Origin: Anderseniella sp. Alg231-50
GTDB lineage: Bacteria > Pseudomonadota > Alphaproteobacteria > Rhizobiales > Aestuariivirgaceae
NCBI RefSeq assembly: GCF_900149695.1
Contig: NZ_LT703003.1
Location: forward strand, 2,046,001 to 2,110,000
DNA: 64,000 nt
Direction of reading: 5' to 3'
Shown: piece by piece, positions 18,259 through 27,502 of the stretch
How the letters are laid out: the number at the start of each line of letters is the position of its first letter
Position numbering within the stretch: the stretch's first letter is position 1
Program-made: the position numbers and the translations under genes
Notes under the pieces: generated by a model
What the model was told of the DNA's origin: nothing
Database searches by the model: none
What the model saw: only the letters and a program-made list of their open reading frames with translations

Positions 18259-19188
18259 CTATCCTGCCTTGACCAACGCAGACGCACCAGTGCGTTGCGA
18301 CAGGCGTGAATACAGCGACACCAGCAGTGGATGCGGTGACTGGTCCGTGTGATGCACCACAAACGTCCAGCCAAGTTGCCGGGCCAGCTGCCTGAGGCCT
18401 TCGCGATGCCTGGCGAGCGTGGCGATATAGTCCTGTTTCAGGGTTTCGGCACGTCCTGCCACCAGTTTTTCGCCGGTGTTCATTTCGATGAATTCCGTGC
18501 GGCCGTGGTAGGGCAGGGTTTCTTCCGCCGGGTCGGTGACCTGCACTATGTGGCCGTGCAAGCCGGCATCTGCGATATCACCCAGCCTGGCGCGCAGCTT
18601 GTCGAGCGGATCAAGAAAGTCACCGATCAGCACGCAACTGGCATGGCGGGGCAAAGGTACCTGCGGCGGCAGGGACTGGGACATGAACTGTTCGTCCGCT
18701 TCACCCGAATACCAGGCCGCCATGCGGCGCAGCAGCAGTCGTGTGTGGCCCGGCGCCTGCGGCCAGCCGAGCACGCCGACGCGCTCTCCGGCGCGAACGG
18801 CAAGCGTTGCAATGGTGAGCGCCAGAACCGCGGCGCGCTCGCGCTTGGTTGTACTGGACAGGTCCGACCGGAAATCCATCCCGGCCGTCTGGCTTGCCCA
18901 CACAAACACGGTATTTGTAGCTGCCCATTCGCTTTCACGGATCAGGGTTTTTCCGGCACGGGCGGTTTTGCGCCAGTCGATGCGCGAAATTGAATCGCCC
19001 GGCGAATATGGCCGGTACTGCCAGAAGTCGGAACCGGGGCCGGTCCGCCTGCGCCCGTGGGCTCCGTGCACAATCGCATTGGCGATGCGCTCGGACTGGA
19101 TAAGCAATGGCGGATAGGCGCTGGCCAGCTGGTCAGCGGACCCGCGAAGTCCGGCAGCAGTGAGAGAAGGGGAGGTCATACTGGCCAA
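18259..19188 (-). CDS. DUF58 domain protein (MoxR partner)
   Basis: Protein of 309 residues with the DUF58 hallmark RPYSPGDSISRIDWRKTAR and a following VWA-like region. Members are almost always encoded next to MoxR ATPases and are thought to work with them in assembling or activating other proteins. The start is uncertain: TTG at 19188 lies eight bases after an AAGGA that overlaps the moxR stop codon, while the ATG at 19179 has no well-placed ribosome site. I favour the TTG. No transmembrane helix is evident, unlike many DUF58 proteins that carry two at the N-terminus. Confidence 0.82.
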   Translation of the reverse strand: MASMTSPSLTAAGLRGSADQLASAYPPLLIQSERIANAIVHGAHGRRRTGPGSDFWQYRPYSPGDSISRIDWRKTARAGKTLIRESEWAATNTVFVWASQTAGMDFRSDLSSTTKRERAAVLALTIATLAVRAGERVGVLGWPQAPGHTRLLLRRMAAWYSGEADEQFMSQSLPPQVPLPRHASCVLIGDFLDPLDKLRARLGDIADAGLHGHIVQVTDPAEETLPYHGRTEFIEMNTGEKLVAGRAETLKQDYIATLARHREGLRQLARQLGWTFVVHHTDQSPHPLLVSLYSRLSQRTGASALVKAG

Positions 19189-19199
19189 ACCGTTTGTCC

Positions 19200-20201
19200 T
19201 TAAAGCCTGATCGGCTCTGTGAGCCTGCTGATGACGTCATTGATGGTGACGCCTTCGGCACGGGCGGAAAACGTAATGGCCATGCGGTGGCGCAACACAG
19301 GCGCCGCCAATGCGACAACGTCGTCCAGCGACGGTGACAGTCTGCCGTCCAGCAAGGCGCGTGCCCGGACACCGAGCATAAGCGACTGGCTGGCCCGCGG
19401 CCCCGGTCCCCAGGAAATTGTCTCGTTGGCATAGTCTGAGCCGTCCGGGCCGGGCCGGGCCGAGCGCACCAGTTCAAGAATGGCGTCGGCAACCTTTTCG
19501 CCGACAGGGATGGTCCGGGTCAGGCGTTGCGCGCGCATCAGATCTTCGCGTGTGAACACATTGGCGACTTCTGCTTCGTCGTTGCCGGTTGTGGCAAACA
19601 GCATGCGCCGCTCTGACTCAAGGTCCGGATAAGGGACGTTTATCTCCAGCAGGAAACGGTCGAGCTGTGCCTCGGGCAGCGGATAGGTGCCTTCCTGTTC
19701 AATCGGGTTCTGCGTGGCCAGCACGTGAAATGGTGATGGCAGGTCATAGCTTTGGCCGCCAATGGTGATGTGGTGCTCCTGCATTGCCTGCAACAGGGCT
19801 GACTGGGTTCGCGGACTGGCGCGGTTGATCTCGTCCGCCATCAGTAGCTGGCAGAATACCGGGCCTTTCACAAAACGAAACTGGTGACGGCCGGTCTCGC
19901 CTTCGTCCAGCACCTCCGAGCCCAGAATGTCTGCTGGCATCAGGTCAGGCGTGAACTGGATGCGCTTTTCCTCCAGCCCCAAAACGGTGCCGAGAGTGAC
20001 TGCCAGCTTGGTTTTCGCCAGGCCCGGTGCACCAACCAGCAGTGCATGACCACCGCCAAGAATGGCGATCATCGCCTGGCTGATGACGTCGTCCTGTCCG
20101 AAAATGACAGTTTTCAGCGCGTCCTGAGCCTTTTCAAGTCGTTCAGCAGTCGCCTCGAGATCATCGAGGATTTTGGCATCGGCTTTGGTAACGGTGCTCA
20201 T
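19200..20201 (-). CDS. MoxR-family AAA+ ATPase
   Basis: AAA+ ATPase of 333 residues with Walker A GAPGLAKT near residues 56-63, Walker B LLMADEINRA, and the typical MoxR stretches ATQNPIEQEGTYPLPEAQLDRF (sensor and arginine-finger region). Chaperone-like ATPases of this class act on proteins with VWA and metal-site domains. It is first in the four-gene minus-strand operon with DUF58, BatA/DUF4159 and the VWA-like protein. A 247-base divergent space to the DUF1285 gene holds its promoter. Confidence 0.9.
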   Translation of the reverse strand: MSTVTKADAKILDDLEATAERLEKAQDALKTVIFGQDDVISQAMIAILGGGHALLVGAPGLAKTKLAVTLGTVLGLEEKRIQFTPDLMPADILGSEVLDEGETGRHQFRFVKGPVFCQLLMADEINRASPRTQSALLQAMQEHHITIGGQSYDLPSPFHVLATQNPIEQEGTYPLPEAQLDRFLLEINVPYPDLESERRMLFATTGNDEAEVANVFTREDLMRAQRLTRTIPVGEKVADAILELVRSARPGPDGSDYANETISWGPGPRASQSLMLGVRARALLDGRLSPSLDDVVALAAPVLRHRMAITFSARAEGVTINDVISRLTEPIRL

Positions 20202-20448
20202 GGGAAATTAAGGTCCTCACGTTTTTCGTATGCTAACCGGATTCGCGATCAGGTTATAACCATACGACAATAAGACTGGCCGTAACATGGCTGTTAGAGC
20301 AAGTTACCATGATGTAACGATGGCGCTTCCCTGTTGGACCGTTTAATGCTTCACAATGTCGTCAGCAGGCCATAACCGGCCGGTTTTTGGCTGGATCAAC
20401 CGGAATCTGTAAACCTGACCTTATCCAGAGTTGTTCCAGGATGGCAAA

Positions 20449-21048
20449 GTGACTGAAAATATGACTGAAATGCGCCACATACGCGGTCTTGACGCCATTC
20501 CGGCAGGCGATATGCCAAATCGCGCGCCGGCGCCGGTGGAAACCTGGCATCCTGAACATGCCGGTTCCATTGATATCGCAATCGATATCGATGGCAACTG
20601 GTTCCACGATGGCACCCCGATCCGCCGCGCCGGTCTCGTAGCGTTGTTTGCATCCATCCTGCGGCGCGAGCCGGACGGCAGTTATGTGCTCGTTACACCG
20701 GTTGAAAAACGAACCATCAGCATTGCCGATGTGCCGTTTGTGGCAGTTGGAATCCTGGTCGAGGGAAAGGCTGCAAACCAGGTCGTGACACTGACTACCA
20801 ATGTGGGAGACGCGGTGACCATAGACAATGATCACCCGATGCGTTTCGCTGCAGGTGCCGCTGCCAAGGGCGTTTCGTTGCCTTATGTGACGATCAGGGG
20901 TGGCCTTGAAGCCAGGGTTGCGCGTGCCGTGTTTCCTGACCTGGTCGATGCCGGTTGCGTGGAAGACCGCGATGGAGATGACTGGTTTGGCGTTTGGTCG
21001 TCAGGAGTGTTCTGGCCGATGATGCCGGCTGACGAGGCTGGTGCGTGA
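20449..21048 (+). CDS. DUF1285 family protein
   Basis: Protein of 199 residues typical of DUF1285: GNWFHDGTPIRRAGLVALF near the start, then RREPDGSYVLVTPVEKRTI and DVPFVAVGI. No enzyme motif is known. I chose GTG at 20449 because AGGA lies seven bases upstream (20438-20441); a TTG at 20431 is in frame but would place that site inside the gene. The stop overlaps the next start by four bases (GTGA), so it is coupled to the Nudix and CCA-enzyme genes. Confidence 0.85.
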   Translation: MTENMTEMRHIRGLDAIPAGDMPNRAPAPVETWHPEHAGSIDIAIDIDGNWFHDGTPIRRAGLVALFASILRREPDGSYVLVTPVEKRTISIADVPFVAVGILVEGKAANQVVTLTTNVGDAVTIDNDHPMRFAAGAAAKGVSLPYVTIRGGLEARVARAVFPDLVDAGCVEDRDGDDWFGVWSSGVFWPMMPADEAGA

Positions 21049-21695
21049 CCGGCATGGCAATTTACTCACCAGACTGGTTTCGCCAACATGCCGTGCCGCG
21101 GCTGCATGCACAGGTGCCTGCCGAAGCTGTTGATGCAGCGCTTCCGGCGCTGCGTTCCGACGCAGATCTCAATGCCGATATCGCGCCGGGAACTATGGAG
21201 AAAATCCGTGCAGCCGCCGTCCTTGTCGGACTGCTCGAGCGCGATGGCGAACTGCATGTTCTGCTGACGCAACGTTCCGACGAATTGCCGACCCATGCCG
21301 GCCAGATTGCGTTTCCCGGCGGCAAGATCGATGCCGAAGATGCAGGCCCGGTGGAATGCGCGCTGCGCGAAACCCACGAGGAAACCGGTGTTTCGCCGGA
21401 GTTCGTAGAGCCGGCGGGTTTTCTGGATGTCTACCAGACAGGTACCGGCTTTCGTATCGTGCCGGTCGTCGGGTTGTTGAGGACCGGTTTCGACCTGATC
21501 CCGGAACCCGGTGAAGTTACCGAGATTTTTGATGTCCCGCTGGCCCATTTCATGGAGCCGGCCAATCATTTGCGGCATTCGCGGGTCTGGCAGGGGCGCG
21601 AGCGGCAGTATTATGCCATGCCCTATGGCGACAGGTATGTCTGGGGGGCAACCGCAGGCATGTTGCGTAACCTGCATGACAGGATAACCAGGTGA
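21045..21695 (+). CDS. Nudix hydrolase, CoA pyrophosphatase type
   Basis: Protein of 216 residues with the CoA-pyrophosphatase pattern: LLTQRSDELPTHAGQIAFPG (the extra upstream UPF0035-type motif) running into the Nudix box GGKIDAEDAGPVECALRET and HEETG. Relatives split coenzyme A or acyl-CoA into 3',5'-ADP and phosphopantetheine derivatives. Starts with GTG overlapping the DUF1285 stop and ends in an ATGA overlap with the nucleotidyltransferase gene, so the three are translated as a coupled unit. Confidence 0.88.
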   Translation: MTGMAIYSPDWFRQHAVPRLHAQVPAEAVDAALPALRSDADLNADIAPGTMEKIRAAAVLVGLLERDGELHVLLTQRSDELPTHAGQIAFPGGKIDAEDAGPVECALRETHEETGVSPEFVEPAGFLDVYQTGTGFRIVPVVGLLRTGFDLIPEPGEVTEIFDVPLAHFMEPANHLRHSRVWQGRERQYYAMPYGDRYVWGATAGMLRNLHDRITR

Positions 21696-22903
21696 TGACT
21701 CTGCCTTCGCTACATGGTCACCCGATTTTTGAAACCGCTGGACTGGGCGCGGTGTTTCAGGCCATTGCGGATGCAGGCGGCGAGGCCCGTATCGTCGGCG
21801 GCGCCGTGCGCAATGCACTTTTGGACGAGCCGGTCCGCGACATTGATATCGCGACGACCCTGACGCCGGAACAGGTGCTTGCGGCTGCCGCTGCCACCGG
21901 ACTGAAAACAGTGGCAACAGGCATTGAACATGGCACCGTGACGGTTATCAGCGACAACAGCGGGTTCGAGGTGACGACACTGCGCCATGATGTTGAAACC
22001 GACGGGCGCAAGGCAAAGGTGGCTTATACAGACGACTGGGCCGTGGATGCAGCCAGGCGCGACTTTACCCTCAACGCGTTTTACTGTTCGCAAGACGGCG
22101 AGGTGTTCGATCCGATGGGAGGCAGTGCCGACCTGGACACGAGGACGGTCAGATTTGTCGGCGATCCTGAGGCGCGAATCCGGGAGGATTACCTGCGGAT
22201 TTTGCGTTTCTTCCGGTTTATCTCACAATATGGCCAGGACGACGTTGACGCTGACGGCCTGGATGCCTGCCGGCAGCTCAAGGCCGGGTTGAAACAGCTT
22301 TCCAGGGAGCGTGTGGGCCAGGAGACCTGCAAGCTGTTGTGCGGCAGGCGTGCCGGGGAGGTTGCCGTGCTGATGAATGACACCGGCATCAACCGGACAT
22401 TGTTCGGGGCCGACATGGATGCGGTATTGCTGGCGTCGGTTATCGCGCGGGCCGGAACCCTGGGTGGCACACCCGATTACACAACGCTGCTGGCCGCGGC
22501 CCTGCCGCTGGGCGCGGACGAACAGTCCGAGCTGCTCAGATTATCCAATGTTCAAACTCGTTCCCTGCGGGACGTTCAATCGGCGCTGCCGCCATCGCCT
22601 GCGTTGCGGGACAATGAACGCAAGGTGGTGCTGTACCAGACAGGTGCTGAAACCTGGAAACGGGCGGTGTTACTGGCATGGGCGCGCGACGCAAATGCGG
22701 CAGATGAGGACTGGGCGGGCCTTTACGCGCTGCCGGAGCAATGGGAAATTCCGGTTTTCCCGGTGACCGGCAGCGATGTACTTGCGACCGGCGTTGCAGC
22801 GGGACCCCAGATCGGCGAGGCACTGAAGGCACTGGAAGACTGGTGGATTGCTGGAGGCTTTGTGGCGTCCCGGGAAGAGCTACTGGCTAGACTTACAGCC
22901 TAG
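21692..22903 (+). CDS. cca: CCA tRNA nucleotidyltransferase / poly(A) polymerase family
   Basis: Class II nucleotidyltransferase of 403 residues. The head has RIVGGAVRNALL followed by the metal-binding DIDIA (DxD) and the RRDFTLNAFYC motif; then RILRFFRFISQYG, as in alphaproteobacterial CCA-adding enzymes. It repairs or adds the 3' CCA end of tRNA. No HD domain is visible at the C-terminus. Last gene of the DUF1285-Nudix-cca operon. The alternative, a poly(A) polymerase, is less likely for a protein of this length in this group. Confidence 0.88.
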   Translation: MMTLPSLHGHPIFETAGLGAVFQAIADAGGEARIVGGAVRNALLDEPVRDIDIATTLTPEQVLAAAAATGLKTVATGIEHGTVTVISDNSGFEVTTLRHDVETDGRKAKVAYTDDWAVDAARRDFTLNAFYCSQDGEVFDPMGGSADLDTRTVRFVGDPEARIREDYLRILRFFRFISQYGQDDVDADGLDACRQLKAGLKQLSRERVGQETCKLLCGRRAGEVAVLMNDTGINRTLFGADMDAVLLASVIARAGTLGGTPDYTTLLAAALPLGADEQSELLRLSNVQTRSLRDVQSALPPSPALRDNERKVVLYQTGAETWKRAVLLAWARDANAADEDWAGLYALPEQWEIPVFPVTGSDVLATGVAAGPQIGEALKALEDWWIAGGFVASREELLARLTA

Positions 22904-22923
22904 CTGTGGTTTAAGATTGAGGT

Positions 22924-22961
22924 CTCAGCGCATGCAAGCGACATATCGGACCTGCGCTGAG
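22924..22961. repeat. Inverted repeat between cca and the CoxL-like gene
   Basis: Perfect nine-base arms CTCAGCGCA (22924-22932) and TGCGCTGAG (22953-22961) separated by 20 bases. No T-run follows on either strand, so it is not a standard intrinsic terminator. It lies 36 bases before the ATG of the molybdenum hydroxylase gene and could be an operator or an mRNA leader hairpin. Confidence 0.5.
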
Positions 22962-22996
22962 CATCGCAATTTGAATTCCAAAACAGGCAATCAAAC

Positions 22997-25336
22997 ATGC
23001 AGAAATTTGCTGTCGGGCAGGCTGTCCGTCGCGTGGAAGATGAGCGCTTTCTCAAGGGAGACGGCTGTTATGTCGACGACATCAGGCTGGACAACATGGC
23101 CCATGCCGCCTTCGTGCGTTCACCGTTTGCGCATGCAAGAATCGGCAAGATCGATGTCTCGGCGGCTGTCGCCATGCGGGGTGTCATCAGGCTGCTTACC
23201 TACAAGGATGTGAAGAAGGCAGGCCTTGGCGCATTTCCGACGCTGACGGCTGTGGACGGGGTTGATGAAAACGGTATCGCCGTGCCTGAGCGCTTCGCGC
23301 TGACCGGCGATGTTGCGCGTTTCGTCGGTGACCCCGTGGCCATGGTTATCGCCGAAACCCCCGAACAGGCCCAACAGGCCGCAGAAGCAGTCATGGTCGA
23401 TTACAGCGACAAGCCAGCAGTGGTCGATCTGGCCTCGGTGCTCGACCGGAAATCCAAGCTGATCCATTCGAAACTGAAATCAAACCGGGCCTATCATTTC
23501 CACAAGGGGGATGAAGCAGGGGTCGACAAGGCCATCGGTTCGGCAGCCCATGTCACCCGGCTTACCTTCGTAAACAACCGGGTTGCGCCGTCGGCGGTCG
23601 AGCCGCGCGGCTCCATCGGCGATTACGACAAGGACAAGGACCAGCTGATCCTGCATGTGTCGGGCCAGGCGGTGCACGGCCAGAAGGGCCAGATGGCCGA
23701 CGTGATTTTCAAGGTTCCGCCGGAAAAGGTCCGCGTGGTCATGCCTGACGTGGGCGGTGGCTTCGGGGCGAAGAATTTTGTCTACCCGGAAAATGTCATG
23801 GTGATGCTGGCCGCCAAGCTGGTCGGCCGGCCGGTCAAGTGGATTGCACAGCGGTCGGAAAATTTCCTGTCGGAAATCCATGGCCGCGACCATCTGACAA
23901 CCGCAGAGCTGGCGCTGGACGAAGACGGCAATTTCACAGCGCTTAAGGTTGATACCCGCGCCAACATGGGAGCCTATCTATCATCCTATGCGACGATCAT
24001 CCCGACGTCCGCAAGCTGGGTGTCGATGGGAGGCAATTACCGCATTCCGTCGGTTTCGATGTCTGTCGATGCGGTGTTTACAAATACGGTTCCAATAGAC
24101 GCTTATCGCGGTGCAGGCAGGCCGGAGTCGGCCTATCTGATCGAGCGTCTGGTTGATCTGGCGGCTTTTGAGACCGGGCGCGATCCGGTCGTGCTGCGCC
24201 GCCAGAACTTCATCAACCAGTATCCTTACAAGATGGCACTTGGCATGATTATCGACTGTGCCGATTTTGAAGGCACGCTGGACAAGGCGCTGGCTGTGCA
24301 CGATGCAGACGGCTTTGCAAAGCGGCGCAAGGCGTCCGCGCGCAAGGGAAGATTGCGCGGGTTTGGTGTGTCCAGCTATCTGGAAGTCACTCTGGGCATG
24401 CCGGCGGATTTTGCCGAACTGCGGTTTGAAGACGACGGGACGGTGTCCCTGATGACCGGCGGTCAGGCGACGGGGCAGGGCCACGAGACCACCTACAAGC
24501 AGATCATCAGCTCGGAACTGGGAATCAATCCGGACAAGGTGCGTTATGTCACCGGCGATACCGACGTCATCAAGTCCGGTGGTGGTCACGGCGGGTCGCG
24601 ATCCCTGATGGTAATCGGGTCGGCCTTGCTCACCACTTCCCATGAAGTTGTGAACAAGGGGAAACTTGCAGCAGCTCATGTGCTTGAGGCAGCGGTGCAG
24701 GACATTGAATTCAAGGCCGGCAAGTTCGCCATCATGGGCACAGACCGCGGCATTGGCATCCTCGAACTTGCAGCCAGGCTTCGGGCTATCGCCGGCAGCC
24801 TGCCGAATGATGTTCCGGAGACATTGTCTTCGGCAAAAACCTGGCAACGCGAGCAGTTTTCCTATCCCAACGGCGTGCATGTCTGTGAGGTTGAGGTAGA
24901 CCCCGACACCGGCATGATCGATATCACCGGTTACACGGTGGTTGATGACTTCGGCCGGATCATCAATCCGCTGATTGCCGGCGGACAGGTAATGGGCGGA
25001 GCGGTGCAGGGCATCGGACAGGCACTGCTGGAAGGCGTGACATATGATGAAACAGGCCAGCTGCTGACCGGTTCATTCATGGATTACTGCATGCCGCGGG
25101 CACTGGACCTGCCGTCGATCGGACTTGAGTTCAACCAGGATGCGCCGACCCAGTCCAACCCGCTCGGGGTCAAGGGGGCCGGTGAGGCCGGCGCCACCGG
25201 CGCACCGCCTGCGGTTGTCAATGCGGTGGTCGATGCTCTCAAACCGCTGGGGATCGCGCATATCGATATGCCGCTCACACCCATGAAAGTCTGGGAAGCA
25301 ATAAGGGCGGCAGAAATGAAACAGGCTGCGCAGTGA
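22997..25336 (+). CDS. CoxL-like molybdenum hydroxylase large subunit (xanthine dehydrogenase family)
   Basis: Protein of 779 residues, full length for the molybdopterin-binding subunit of the xanthine oxidase/aerobic CO dehydrogenase family. It contains DVGGGFGAK, AYRGAGR (about 369-375) and GAGEAGATGAPPA near the end with the catalytic glutamate. AYRGAGR is the form II signature; true CO dehydrogenase has AYxCSFR, so CO oxidation is unlikely. The enzyme normally needs a 2Fe-2S small subunit and an FAD medium subunit, neither of which is encoded next to it. It has its own likely promoter and hairpin upstream. Substrate unknown. Confidence 0.85.
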   Translation: MQKFAVGQAVRRVEDERFLKGDGCYVDDIRLDNMAHAAFVRSPFAHARIGKIDVSAAVAMRGVIRLLTYKDVKKAGLGAFPTLTAVDGVDENGIAVPERFALTGDVARFVGDPVAMVIAETPEQAQQAAEAVMVDYSDKPAVVDLASVLDRKSKLIHSKLKSNRAYHFHKGDEAGVDKAIGSAAHVTRLTFVNNRVAPSAVEPRGSIGDYDKDKDQLILHVSGQAVHGQKGQMADVIFKVPPEKVRVVMPDVGGGFGAKNFVYPENVMVMLAAKLVGRPVKWIAQRSENFLSEIHGRDHLTTAELALDEDGNFTALKVDTRANMGAYLSSYATIIPTSASWVSMGGNYRIPSVSMSVDAVFTNTVPIDAYRGAGRPESAYLIERLVDLAAFETGRDPVVLRRQNFINQYPYKMALGMIIDCADFEGTLDKALAVHDADGFAKRRKASARKGRLRGFGVSSYLEVTLGMPADFAELRFEDDGTVSLMTGGQATGQGHETTYKQIISSELGINPDKVRYVTGDTDVIKSGGGHGGSRSLMVIGSALLTTSHEVVNKGKLAAAHVLEAAVQDIEFKAGKFAIMGTDRGIGILELAARLRAIAGSLPNDVPETLSSAKTWQREQFSYPNGVHVCEVEVDPDTGMIDITGYTVVDDFGRIINPLIAGGQVMGGAVQGIGQALLEGVTYDETGQLLTGSFMDYCMPRALDLPSIGLEFNQDAPTQSNPLGVKGAGEAGATGAPPAVVNAVVDALKPLGIAHIDMPLTPMKVWEAIRAAEMKQAAQ

Positions 25337-25470
25337 CGCAGGTGCGGGGACCGGACCTGGGTAAACATTCGTCAAGCCTGTTGTCATTGCGCTACGACAC
25401 ATGGTTTAAGATGGTTTTGCAGGTTCGGACCGTGAAGCCAGCCTGCGCGGATTAGGGTCGGGTTTGGGCG

Positions 25471-26178
25471 ATGACATTTCAGTCTATTGCAGACACAGTA
25501 CATGAGCATGCAGCTGATGAAGCGGATTCCGCTGATCTGTCCTTTGTCGTGTCCGGCAAGCTCATGCAGCAATTGTCGGTAACGCTGAGGCCCGGTCGCC
25601 GGATGGTTGGCTGGGCACGGTCGGTTATCGCCCATGACAATGGTGTTATCCTGGAAGATGCCGGCAATGAAGCGCTGGTCATGGCGTGTAATGTCGGTGA
25701 TGCCGATTCCCGGGTCATCCTGTCGCCCGGCGGCTCTGTCGGTGCATTTGACCTGAAGCAGCTGGCCGGACGCATTCTGCTGCCGCAGGAGAATTTTCTG
25801 GCCGTTGGCCCCGGCGTACGGCTACGGCCATACAGCCATATCAAGTCGCTGAAATCCGCCAACCGTCCTGACGGGCTGGTGTTGCTGCAGGCCGATGGTG
25901 AAGGCTGGGTGTTTACTGCTGCAACAGGCGAAGTATCCCATATCAAGCTTGGACCGGGAGAAATCCTGGCGGCGAGAGGCAGTGCCATAGCGGCGCTGGG
26001 CGCGACCGTGGTGATAGAAAAAGCATCCGAAAGTCATGGCGTTGCGGCTGACAACAAATTGAACGTGGCGATATTGCGCGGGCCCGGCAATGTGTGGCTG
26101 CAATCGATGCCCGCACCGGCAAACGCGCCACAGCCTGACGCCAAGCCCGGATCACCGATTGTGATCAGTTTCAACTGA
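25471..26178 (+). CDS. AIM24-like / TRAP-like beta-structure protein
   Basis: Protein of 235 residues rich in beta-strand pattern. The pieces LSVTLRPGRRMVGWARSVIAHDNGV and LSPGGSVGAFDLKQLAGRILLPQENFLAVGPGV look like AIM24 family (TRAP-like fold) proteins, whose function in bacteria is unknown. No signal peptide or catalytic motif is seen. A GGTTTAAG motif lies 61 bases before the ATG. It stands alone between the CoxL-like gene and the FolM-like gene. Family assignment is moderate. Confidence 0.55.
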   Translation: MTFQSIADTVHEHAADEADSADLSFVVSGKLMQQLSVTLRPGRRMVGWARSVIAHDNGVILEDAGNEALVMACNVGDADSRVILSPGGSVGAFDLKQLAGRILLPQENFLAVGPGVRLRPYSHIKSLKSANRPDGLVLLQADGEGWVFTAATGEVSHIKLGPGEILAARGSAIAALGATVVIEKASESHGVAADNKLNVAILRGPGNVWLQSMPAPANAPQPDAKPGSPIVISFN

Positions 26179-26313
26179 TGTCAGTTCGTTTCGGCGCGCC
26201 ATGAGTTCAGCTGAACCCGCAAATCTGATCTGTCCGTCGTCTCGTTTCACACTGCGGGGTTTGCGTTGCGGTCGGGTGATTGCAAGGCGGATGATATTGG
26301 AAGCGATCGATTA

Positions 26314-27081
26314 ATGGATGACGAGATGACGGGAACAGTCCTGATAACCGGTGCGGCGCGGCGTATTGGCCGGCACATGGCGCTGGACCTTGCAGATAAA
26401 GGCTGGGCAGTGGCGGCGCACTACAACACGTCAGCCGACGATGCCGATGAGCTGGTTGCGGAGATCGAGGCCAGAGGAGGACGGGCGGTCGCGGTGCAGG
26501 GCGATCTTTCGCTCAGTGGAGTGCCGGAACAGATAGTTGCCAGGTCCGCAGAGGCCCTGGGACCCTTGACATGCCTCATCAACAATGCGTCCCGGTTTGA
26601 GCCGGATGAGGCCGAAACCATGACGCAGGAAAGCTGGGACCTGCATCAGAACACCAACCTGCGCGCGCCGGTGTTTCTGGCCCAGGCCTTCGTTGCGCAG
26701 TTTCCCGGCGGCGCGCACGGCAATATCGTCAATCTCATCGACCAGTGTGTGCTGAAACTGAATCCAACGTATTTTTCCTACACGGCATCGAAGTCCGCAC
26801 TGTGGACAGTCACGCGCACGCTGGCCCAGTCGCTGGCCCCGCGCATCAGGGTAAACGCCATCGGTCCGGGGCCTGCCCTGCCGCACGTGCGGATGAAAGA
26901 AGGCGATTTTGCCGAACGCACCGAGCAGACACTTTTGCAGCGCGGCACATCACCGGAAGAGATTTCGTCAGCATTGTCCTTCATTTTGTCGGCCCCGGCC
27001 TTGACCGGACAGATGATCGTGCTTGATGGTGGTCAGCATCTTGTCTGGCAAACGCCGGATGTCACGGACGCAAACGAGTAG
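26314..27081 (+). CDS. SDR oxidoreductase, FolM/pteridine reductase-like
   Basis: Short-chain dehydrogenase of 255 residues. The N-terminal motif TGAARRIG (residues 12-19) has the basic TGx3RxG form of FolM and pteridine reductases that prefer NADPH, rather than TGxxxGxG. The catalytic pair is Y156 and K160 (YTASK). An ATG at 26314 fits better than the earlier in-frame start at 26266, which would add unconserved residues. It is five bases before folB, so a dihydromonapterin or dihydrofolate reductase role in pterin metabolism is likely. The end VLDGGQHLVW is usual for this group. Confidence 0.8.
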   Translation: MDDEMTGTVLITGAARRIGRHMALDLADKGWAVAAHYNTSADDADELVAEIEARGGRAVAVQGDLSLSGVPEQIVARSAEALGPLTCLINNASRFEPDEAETMTQESWDLHQNTNLRAPVFLAQAFVAQFPGGAHGNIVNLIDQCVLKLNPTYFSYTASKSALWTVTRTLAQSLAPRIRVNAIGPGPALPHVRMKEGDFAERTEQTLLQRGTSPEEISSALSFILSAPALTGQMIVLDGGQHLVWQTPDVTDANE

Positions 27082-27086
27082 GTGAT

Positions 27087-27494
27087 ATGGACAATAATCC
27101 GCGCCAGTTGGTTTCGGAGTATGCAGACGCGACGCACGGATTGCGGCATGTCTTCGTGCGTGATCTGGCACTGATCGCCATGGTCGGCATTTATGAACAC
27201 GAGAAGCGGCATCCGCAGCGTATCCTGGTCAACATCGACTGTGCCGTGAAAGAACAGGGCGGCGCGCTGGAAGACGATATCAAGAATGTCGTCAGCTATG
27301 AAAAAGTGGTCAAGAACGTCAAGGCCATCGTGCAGGACGGTCATGTCAATCTGGTCGAGACACTTGCAGAAAAAATAGCCGACAAGGTGTTGAAGAACAG
27401 AGCGATCAAACGCGTCCGGGTGCGGGTCGAGAAGCTCGACATCATTCCCGAGGCCTCAAGCGTAGGCATCGAGATCGAGCGCGCGCGAGGCTGA
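27087..27494 (+). CDS. folB: Dihydroneopterin aldolase
   Basis: Protein of 135 residues with the FolB pattern [21 protein letters not shown] (substrate-binding glutamate in GIYEHE) and [15 protein letters not shown]. It converts dihydroneopterin to hydroxymethyl-dihydropterin in folate synthesis and forms octamers. Preceded by the FolM-like gene and followed after eight bases by uvrC, in one apparent transcript. Confidence 0.9.
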   Translation: MDNNPRQLVSEYADATHGLRHVFVRDLALIAMVGIYEHEKRHPQRILVNIDCAVKEQGGALEDDIKNVVSYEKVVKNVKAIVQDGHVNLVETLAEKIADKVLKNRAIKRVRVRVEKLDIIPEASSVGIEIERARG

Positions 27495-27502
27495 CGAAGC
27501 CG

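Noticed and set aside
22924-22961. Inverted repeat as an intrinsic terminator of cca
   Set aside because: Arms pair well, but the loop is 20 bases and no T-run follows on either strand.
23981-24880. 299-codon minus-strand open frame
   Set aside because: Antisense to the CoxL-like gene, whose motifs are intact.
22997-25336. True aerobic carbon monoxide dehydrogenase (CoxL form I)
   Set aside because: The active-site loop reads AYRGAGR, not the AYxCSFR of CO-oxidising enzymes, and partner subunits are missing.
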